Shown here piece after piece: positions 56,701 through 64,000 of a stretch of DNA of 64,000 bases. Positions within the stretch are counted from its first letter, which is position 1. Each line of letters starts with the position of its first letter. The stretch lies in NCBI GenBank assembly GCA_031213475.1, contig JARUPZ010000024.1, positions 8,001,324 through 8,065,323 on the forward strand, given 5' to 3'. A program made the translations under genes and the position numbers. Below the pieces are notes generated by a model. It searched no databases. It worked only from the letters and a program-made list of their open reading frames with translations, and was not told the DNA's origin. The stretch is from Nereocystis luetkeana. Its lineage: Eukaryota > Sar > Phaeophyceae > Laminariales > Laminariaceae.

Positions 56701-59700
56701 CAATCATTTCTGACCTCGAATCGTCCGTGGAGCTGTCCGAGGAACTCGAAATGGAGCAGGCGGAAGAGATTCAAGAGCTGCAGGTAGCTCTTGAGCACCA
56801 CAGACCAGTAACACTATACCATCAGTATATATTCATACTTGCTATTGCCTATTGCTACACCATAACTTACTTGGTACTATTGAACGCAGGTCATGCCGAT
56901 TTGAACCGCTGTCGACCAAAGCGCATCTCTTTTCTGCCCCTCTGATCATGTACTTGACTCGTTGATATGTTGTGCCTGGCACCTGGTATGTGGTATGTGG
57001 TGTTAGTAGTAATTGTATCCACCCCGTCCTTTTGATGTCGAAGTTTGCAGTAACATCTACCCACATCCTGCGCGGTGAGTGATGGCTTAAGTACCCTTTG
57101 CTTTTTGCCTCGGCCTGCAGCGCAAGCTGACGGGAGGTGAAGTGAGCTTGCACAACCAGAAGCTCGCTCTTAGCTCTGTCATCAAGGAGCTCAACGACAC
57201 CAAACAAACGATCGATCGCTTCAGGTGCGGGATTGCAGCTTCCCGTGGGCAAGGAGGCATAGACAGACTGTCCCTCACGTCGGCCGTACTACCTGGTATA
57301 TAATATGTCTCTGTCTGGATATTGGAACGTTTACGCTCCCATTGATTGATTGACAGCGTTGTCGATACTGTAGTAGCCCGCAGCAATATGAGTAGTAGTG
57401 CCGGGCTGCATGCGTGTGATACAACCCTCTACGTGGCAGTTGAAACTTGAGACATTTCAATTTCCATCTCCCACGCCATCACATCAACTAGCCCAAGTTT
57501 CGTAGTATGGCCGATGCTGTAATCGTCATATAATTTTGTCAATTTTTCTGTCTCAAGTCCCGCAAGGGCAAGTGTTGTGTTTCTACAGTAGTCCATACCT
57601 GCTACTACTTACAGTACGTTCTCACACCTATAGTGTGTTGGGGATATCGTGGACTACAAACCACAAGCCCAAGCATAGGCTTCACCTGTGCTTGCGCAAT
57701 ATATTTTGGACGTGTTGACATGATGTGCGCTCTGTCTTGACAGGGAATACGCGGAACAACTCAAATCCTCCCGCGATGAGCTGGCTACGGCGTCGAGCAC
57801 AGACGTCGACACCTCGGCAATGGCGTACGCGGAGAAACGAACTTTGCTCACGCAGAAAGCCTCCATGCAAAGGATGGCCACAGAGACCCGGAGGTGGGGC
57901 TATTACTATCAATAGGATCATACAAGGTATATGACCAAAATCGACTGATCTTGACTTCAAATAGCACTGCTGTAGGCATATAGGACAAGAGCTCAAGCAG
58001 TGCTATTTTCACGGGCTTGTAAGCCCACAAGGGGGAAGGCGGGCTGCAATGCCTTGACCGCCTGAGGGACGTTCCTGGTGCTGTGTCTGTATCATAACCT
58101 CGCCCTGGTTTGGCTGATGTAGTTTGGGCTCTTTGTGGTCTTTGAACTACTTGAGAAACGCTCGAGCATACAATCGTCGTATCCTGGTTAAGGCCTGTTG
58201 GGCTTGACAACTTGCGAGACTGAGCTTGCCGAGACCTCAAGATATTACCGATGAGGTAGTAGTAGTTCACAACCCTCCTTTTCGCACTCGGTCGAATGTT
58301 GGGGTGTTGGGGTCGCAGAGCAAAACTGTCGGAGCGGTTGCTTCAGGTCGGCCTTCTCGACGCCCAAGCTCGGTCCTCTCGCATGTCCATGCTTATTCCT
58401 GGATCGCTGGTTTCAGCGGAGACGGAGTTACGGTGAGGCTGAACTATTTCGATGGTGGTGCGACGTGTTTTCTGGAATGGCTCGTATTCGTAAAGTGTAG
58501 ATGGAAGGCTGTGGTAGCGTTGTTGGTGTCTTGTGCAGCCAAGCCGACCTGTGGAATACCCAGTATGTATTCATGGTGCTATAGATACTTTGCCGACTTT
58601 TGGTGGTTAGTATTTGACGAGATTGGTTTAACAGGAATCGTTTGGGCGGCAACGGCGTTGAGGGCTTGTCTCTTGTCTCTGCAATTGTGACATCGTCGAT
58701 TTTTTTTGTAGGTAGTATAAGTAATCACGGTAGTAGTAATCTTACCGTAAGGGGTCTACTCGCAATGTGGTACGTGGAACGTGAACTTGATGCGCGGGTC
58801 AGCCCCAGACTTGGTCTGATGAAGCCATCGCTACCGCTGCCCCTGAAACGCGCAGGTACACAGATGCAGACCTCAGCTTGTGCAGGCTGGTAAGGAAAGC
58901 TTGCCTTGCTCTGGAGATCATCGAGCTCCCCGCTATAGAGTTCGTCGACGCCCTCGCCACAGCGGTAAAACGTCTCTCGGCTTCAGTGCAACGTCGTCGT
59001 AAGCGGAGGAGTCAAAAACATCCACCGTCATTGGCCAATTTTCTCACGGGTTGTGTCGTGACTTTCGTATGGTTGATGGTTGTACTGTAGTATTATTAAA
59101 AGTAATCTAGTCAACCTACGGTAGAGGGGGTACATACACTAGTTTCGGGGAGGTTTCAAACATGAAGAGCTCTGCACCTTACCAGGTATCCAATAACCGA
59201 CGTTGATGATATGTATCATATACAATCTGAAGCATCTGAAGCAGATTATCAATTCCATCGGCTAGGCATACAACAAATACAACTGGATAACGCCAATGGG
59301 ATTGCAACTAAATTTGGTAGTTCCTCTCTTCAGGAGCCCCGTCAGACAAAACATCTTGTCGAAGTAGTATTACTAGAGTATAGTATACCCCCCCCCACCG
59401 TAGCATGGGTGAGTACTATACCCTACGAGTACAACCTTAGGTATGCCAGATGTTCGTTCCATCACTTCTTCCGCCACCTAGTATACCGCATCTGAGATAT
59501 TGCGCCCACATGTTCTGCGCCAATGATGCCATGTTGCAGCCTGCTAATTCGTCGGGCGAGGAAGGGGAAGAGGTGCAGGCTGACCCGACGCTGGATCGCG
59601 CAGCTGTGATGGAAGACTGCTCGCGTCTAGCCCTCGAGACTGAACAGTCGTTGCCCATCGCGCAAACCGTGGGGGAGGCACTCGCTGTGCTTGGCTCCAC

Positions 59701-62700
59701 CGTCTTGGTTGCCGGCACCAACCTGTCTCCTCACGCGGTGGCAGCTGTGAGCGCGGAGGTTGCTTCCTCGGTAACCGAGGCGGAGGGGCTCGTGGACGGT
59801 CTCTTGGGAATCATTCAGGTCAGAACATACAGTAGTTGTCTTTCTCATCTCAGCTACATGCTACCAGGTACCTGGTATTTGGTTTGTTCGAATGACGTAT
59901 GACCGGGGCTCACGTTTTTTTGTAGAGTGTTTCGGCTCTCTCTGATGTCCTTCGTTACCTGGTATGTGAATGCACCCGTTCATGATTGTGGCCAGAATCG
60001 TGAGGCGGTATCAGACTGCTTGCTGGCTTGGTTCAATCTGCATGTTGCCGAAGCACTGGCGCTCGGTCTTATAGCGCGCTTGAAGAGCAAATATCGTCGA
60101 ACACGTCGTGTTACATCCATGAGTATTTTCCTTTAGTCTACCGGCGTGTTGTGTACGAATACGGAGTTTTTTTTTCAATGCTGCCGCACGCGATTCTGTT
60201 TAATGGATTCGTTTAATTCCAATAACGGCAGGACGAAGGTGGATTGCCCCCTGCGGGGTGTGCGAGCACCGTCTCTGTTCTCTCAGCAACTGCCAAGAGT
60301 ATCGGCATGCGCCGTTCCGCGGTCATAGCTTCAATCGCCACTGAGGGTGGTGATCCAGCTCACGCTCCACAAGGACGCGAAGGGGACGAGAGCAACGGAA
60401 GCATCGCCGCGGCTGCGGCTGCGGCAGCGGCTGCGGCTGCCTTTCAGGATTGCTTGATTTGCGCCAGACGTGCTGTTCTGGCCGTAACGGGTGCGGTCCT
60501 GCGGGTGAGTTGTGGGGGCATAGTTTTATTCTACGGCTGTACTCTACTCTACTGTACTGTCATATTCTGGTCATAGGTATCCACCTATCACCCAAGACAT
60601 CCGGCGTATCTCCATGGTAGAATTACTTGAAGGGCCACGTGAGGTCGCTTCGCTGAACAACTACAGTAGTTTGCCTCGGGATTGTCTGTTTTCCCAAGCT
60701 AACTACGAGTATTCATACTGCAATCGTCTCTCTACCTTGGCCAGCATGATACAACAGTCTTGACGGTCGACTCTGTTTTTGTTGTCGATTAGTCACGGGA
60801 ACCAACTATGACTGAAAACATTGCAGCTCAGGAAGGAAGGAGGTTATGGGCTGAAATTATGTGGTTGCAGCGTGAACATCGCAATGGAGTGTGCTTGCGC
60901 CCTTACTTATGATATAAGAAATATCATAGCGGGTATCGGTTTTATATTGCTTAGTTGGCCTAAAGTGATTCGCGTCATACTTTTATACTATGCGATTGTG
61001 TTTGTGATTTGTGGCCGTGAGCATAGAGCTACTATAGGCCTTGGCAGTAGCAATGTATACACCCGGCTGATAACCTCTGGGTAGTATGTACTGCAAATAT
61101 GTGTCCGTCCTGAAAGCGTTGCGTGTTGCTTGAAAATGCAGCGCTGCCAGTACCCCAAGAGGCTGGGTTCATACTCGTGCCCATCTCAAGCACAGGTCTA
61201 TGTGCTGTCCTCGTTTCGCTTTGCAGGATACACATCAATCGCGAATTTCTAGCTCAAATCTCAACGCGCGCAAGGACGGACAGGCGGTGCTCTGGCAAAC
61301 CATCCGCGGATTGTGGGGCGATTTGACGGTGAGGGCAAGATTGCCTTCTTATATCATACCAGTACTTGGTATACTTGTTAATAGTGCGACGAACCAATTA
61401 TGATCAAGTGTTGATGAATGCCGACAGTCCCTGAATACTATCGATTGCCTTTTATCGCCGCTCTTTGTTTCGCCCGCTATCGCACGGCGACTCCGTTCCT
61501 TCCAACGTTCTGAGGACTGCTGTGGCATCTTGGTTAATGGGGTTTATTGACCAGCGGGGTGTACGGAATGCCGTAATATAACCTCCCGCTCTTCCCTTGT
61601 GAAACGTAGGCCCTCAGGAGCGCATCTAACGCCGGCGGCAGCAGCTGGTGCGACAAGTTAGAGCAACTGGCAACTGGTGAGAAGCAAATGTGGCCGCCCC
61701 ATATATTACTTGGTGATGGAATTTTACAAAGCAGATGGCGCGCTTTCTCTATTAAGTTCGTCAAGGTGATACGAAGTATGTTAAAATAGCATCAATAGTA
61801 TCAATAGCATCAATAGCATCAATAGTATCAATAGCATCAATAGCATCAATAGCATCAATAGTATCAATAGCATCAATAGCATCAATAGCATCAATAGCAT
61901 CAATAGTATCAATAGCATCAATAGTATCAATAGTATCAATAGCATCAATAGTATCAATAGCATCAATAGCATCAATAGTATCAATAGTACGCGCCCGTGC
62001 GAGGAAGGGGGTGCTGTCGCCCGAGGGAGATAAAACCAGCGTGAACGGATGCTTCGGTGTTTGTTCACGCACCTCCCTTTTCCGTCGAGTCACACCTTAG
62101 CATCCCTGCTGCTGTTGCTGCTGCTGCCACTGCTGCTGTTGCTGCTGCTGCCACTGCTGCTGCCACTGCTGCTGCCACTGCTGCTGCTGATGTACTTGTC
62201 TGGTGATATACTTGCACCGCCGTTGACAGGAGTCAGGGATGTCTCGGGCAAGATTTCAACCCACGCCGCGGACACACAGAAAACCGCCCCAACTGCGTTG
62301 GAGCTCGCCGAACAGGTACATACGGAGGCGGATAGGTCTGATCTTGACGGTTGCGAAGTGTGCATCGATTTTCATGGCGATACTATTAATAGTATTTACA
62401 TTTGATATCAATCGAAAATCTTCCGAACTTGCCCTGCAGACATTTCGAGTACATTTTCGAAGCATCCACTCAGGAAACCCCCCGATATTTTTCAAACGAT
62501 CTTGTTTCTATTTTATTTTCACCAGGTATTTCGTATTTTTACCCGGTATTCTGTATTTAGTAGTCTACAATAGAGGTGGCGTCATCACCAACGGCCAAAT
62601 TGAATATGTTGAATACGTGCAATGTTGATTGGTTGACCTCGAACCGGTAAACTGCAACTTGGAAGGTTGTGTCTCTTCGGCTAACGGCGAAGGAGCTCGC

Positions 62701-64000
62701 GCGGTCACCTCTCATCGGCGCGAACAACGAAGAGGAAGGGTGTGCGCCGGCGCTCTGTCCTATAGCTATATGGCACGCGGTGGCACCTTGGTTGGTAAGG
62801 GGTGCAAGCCGCAGTCCGGGTGGTTCTCGCAGCGGCGGCGGCGATGGGATTGAAGCGCCATGCCTCCCCAGAGCGGAGAGAGTGCGGGCATCGCTGAAGG
62901 AGGCCATGGAACTGAAGCCGGAACTGGAAACTTCTCGGGCGCAGATCGCCGACTTGGTGAGCACTGCGTTGTATTAACCACTTTAATGTTTTTGTCTCCA
63001 GAGTATTTTATCCTTGGGTAACTTGCCTGGGATGGTACTGCTTTGGCCTCCATGTTCGGCGCAATGGGGAAGCGCATGCGCTTTGGCAAAATGGTGTGCA
63101 GACGGAGCTGGTAGTGCAGACACGGATTTTTGTAAGACGTACCCAGATGCATGCAGGTCAACTTTGTCGGGACCTTGCCGCATCCAGCGTTTGGTACCCA
63201 ACCACATAACTGGCGGTCATTCGTAACGGCCTGTGTCACGTTTGCTCTGCTCGCAGACGGCTGAGCTTGCGTCAAGAAGCAAGGAAGTTACCGCGGCGAC
63301 ATCGAAGAGGGAACAGTTGGAAGCCCTGCTGGAAAAAGCGGAAGGGTCTCAGGTCGTGTCCACAGATCTTCGAAACCAGGTGCCCACTGCTCTCAATACT
63401 GTAGTAAAAAACACAATATCAGCGAGATTAACCCTGGTGTTTCCCTCTTGAGGCTTGAAACATATGACAATATGTTGCATCGGAATCCAACCGGTTAAGC
63501 CAAGTTATAATTTCATCAATTTACTGTTTACTGTTTATGTTTTATGTGCTCTGACCCGAGGTCACAAGGTAGTCCTCCCCTCCCCCCTGGCCTACCTCGG
63601 TCACTACTACTTTAGACTGCACACGTACCTTCCTTTTCTGAGTCGCATTAGATTGTTCAGCGAGTGCTCGAATATTGGCTCAATGCGTTGATCTGTGCTC
63701 ATTTATTCTACGTACGAGTGTGAGGCAGGCTCTTTCCGCGAGGTTCTCGTACAGTATCGATGTTTGCCGCAGTGTTGAAGAAACTCCCGCGTGTTTCAAT
63801 ACGGTACTTCGCATAATATTAGTCTACCCTTGCAGAAACGCGAATCCAGGACCATATCACTAAACCTCAAAATGCTGCACAGCTAACGTACTACTACATA
63901 TTCGATGATTTGCCTAATTTTCAACGTGCCGATTCTCACGCCCACCTATCTTCCTCTCCTTCGCGTTGCTTCGTCCGTGCAGCAATGTGTCCTTCTTGAG
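44784..64000 (+). CDS. DCTN1: Dynactin subunit p150Glued (CAP-Gly plus coiled coil), 3' end beyond window
   Basis: Exons joining in phase: 44784-44858, 45115-45264, 50091-50237, 51048-51418, 51647-51788, 53240-53311, 54804-54881, 55188-55291, 55475-55595, 56008-56133, 56613-56783, 57121-57224, 57744-57893, 58856-58964, 59540-59818, 60232-60504, 61227-61328, 61610-61676, 62230-62315, 62879-62956 (start tentative) and 63257-63379. The N-terminal CAP-Gly domain (residues about 13-73) reads VGSRVTVTGKKG, VKFVGATEFAAGDWIGVELD, GKNNG and EGHGLFVKK; EGHG is typical of p150. The usual GKNDG is GKNNG. A basic Ser/Pro linker follows, then heptad-rich coiled coils including YEEMVETLTTKNLEL, and a Dynactin-domain region from about 57.1 kb (RKLTGGEVSLHNQKLALSSV). 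p150 links dynein to microtubules and cargo. Exons between 57893 and 58856 may be missing; a poly-Ala tract lies at 60408-60440. Confidence 0.9.
45398..45418. repeat. Dispersed CCCAAAACGTGGGT-like motif, copy 3
   Basis: TTTGTCCCCAAAGCGTGGGT lies just downstream of the CAP-Gly exon of the dynactin gene. It matches 7331-7350 and, more loosely, 5220-5239. Confidence 0.6.
45700..47135. repeat. GACGGGACGGGACGGTAAA minisatellite, interrupted and end-inverted
   Basis: Degenerate units of about 30-50 bp built on CGACGGGACGGGACGGTAAA fill 45705-46145 and 46925-47090. The array is split by unrelated DNA (46160-46900) and ends in the reverse complement (CCCGTCCCGTC, 47100-47132). The whole array lies in the dynactin gene's second intron and is strongly G-over-C biased on the plus strand. 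Confidence 0.9.
48369..48464. repeat. 48-bp tandem duplication
   Basis: Two adjacent copies of a unit containing CACAGGAGGGACCTCATGGC and CTCTCGACATGCCAAAAC, start-to-start distance 48 bp, with about five differences. Confidence 0.9.
50238..51047 (+). other. Probable GC-AG intron in the dynactin gene
   Basis: The exon ending ..REKNK at 50237 is followed by GCAAGT, the consensus 5' site of GC-AG introns (AAG|GCAAGT). The chosen 3' site before 51048 ends in AG and keeps phase 0. No nearby GT donor preserves the frame as well. Confidence 0.6.
52815..52865. repeat. Hexanucleotide microsatellite (CTATGA)n
   Basis: About eight exact tandem copies of a 6-bp unit in a dynactin intron, followed 40 bp later by the 8-bp array at 52905. 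Confidence 0.95.
52905..52938. repeat. 8-bp tandem repeat (CACTTTAA)n
   Basis: Four exact copies plus a partial one, in the same dynactin intron as the CTATGA array. Confidence 0.9.
53624..53646. repeat. 23-bp palindrome GCCGATGTTGG-N-CCAACATCGGC
   Basis: Two perfect 11-bp arms around a single central G. It could form a hairpin in the dynactin pre-mRNA or mark an insertion scar. Confidence 0.9.
54534..54557. repeat. ATGC tetranucleotide microsatellite
   Basis: A self-complementary run of GCATGCATGC units, about five copies, in a dynactin intron. Confidence 0.9.
54882..55187 (+). other. Second probable GC-AG intron in the dynactin gene
   Basis: The exon ending ..NEELQ at 54881 runs into GCAAGC (CAG|GCAAGC). 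The next exon starts after TGCAG at 55188 and continues the coiled coil in phase 0. Confidence 0.6.
61785..61989. repeat. 9-bp minisatellite (ATCAATAGY)n
   Basis: About 22 tandem copies of a 9-bp unit, AGCATCAAT or AGTATCAAT, in a dynactin intron. The T/C variant position is distributed irregularly. Minus-strand frames give Ile-Asp-Ala/Thr repeats that have no gene context. Confidence 0.95.
62106..62190. repeat. CTG/CTGCCA trinucleotide array
   Basis: About 28 CTG, TTG or CCA-type triplets in the same intron as the ATCAATAGY array, ending 40 bp before the exon starting at 62230. In the exon's frame it would read poly-Leu, but a phase-consistent acceptor lies after it, so I treat it as intronic. 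Confidence 0.85.

Noticed and set aside
61785-61989. Regular repeat array considered as a CRISPR-like locus
   Set aside because: The 9-bp unit has no spacers and lies in a eukaryotic intron; it is a minisatellite.
63836-63888. Possible terminal dynactin exon (KRESRTISLNLKMLHS then stop)
   Set aside because: It has a good acceptor, but the sequence has no coiled-coil character. The p150 C-terminus usually continues further, so the gene is treated as running past the right edge.

Overview
The window is nuclear DNA of a eukaryote whose genes are split into many short exons (about 40-300 bp, one of 870 bp) by introns of about 60 bp to more than 4.8 kb. GC content looks moderate and there are no operons, Shine-Dalgarno sites or bacterial features. 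Intron-rich genes, abundant low-complexity repeats, strict alternation of coding strand and a flagellate-type gene (dynactin p150) fit a brown alga or related stramenopile. That assignment is an inference, not proven by any single sequence.

Six genes are recognised, all rebuilt by joining exons whose phases agree. From left to right they alternate strands: (1) a Maf-family nucleotide pyrophosphatase, minus strand, truncated by the left edge; (2) a type II thioesterase-like alpha/beta hydrolase, plus strand, 4561-7772, lacking the catalytic Ser and His; (3) a magnesium-dependent phosphatase-1 (MDP-1) HAD phosphatase, minus strand, 8342-11856; (4) the five-RRM ribosome-biogenesis protein Mrd1/RBM19, plus strand, 12281-26064, 12 exons and 860 codons; (5) a Trf4/PAPD5-type noncanonical poly(A) polymerase that appears fused to two N-terminal TRAF-type zinc fingers, minus strand, about 29237-37859; (6) dynactin p150Glued, plus strand, from 44784 to beyond the right edge.

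The genes are not one pathway. Mrd1 (pre-rRNA processing) and the Trf4-like polymerase (nuclear RNA surveillance in other eukaryotes) both act on nuclear RNA and lie convergently. Mrd1 and MDP-1 are divergent, with only 424 bp between their start codons.

The non-coding part is rich in repeats: a roughly 1.1 kb dispersed repeat in inverted copies 29 kb apart; MITE-like inverted repeats at 21638-21748, 26155-26735 and 42229-42313; two G-rich minisatellite arrays (39725-42215 and 45700-47135) with a similar interrupted, end-inverted layout; CTG, AAC and 9-bp ATCAATAGY arrays; and very frequent short near-palindromes (TACCAGGTA and TATTAATA). A perfect six-unit heat-shock element lies in an Mrd1 intron, and two probable GC-AG introns occur in the dynactin gene.
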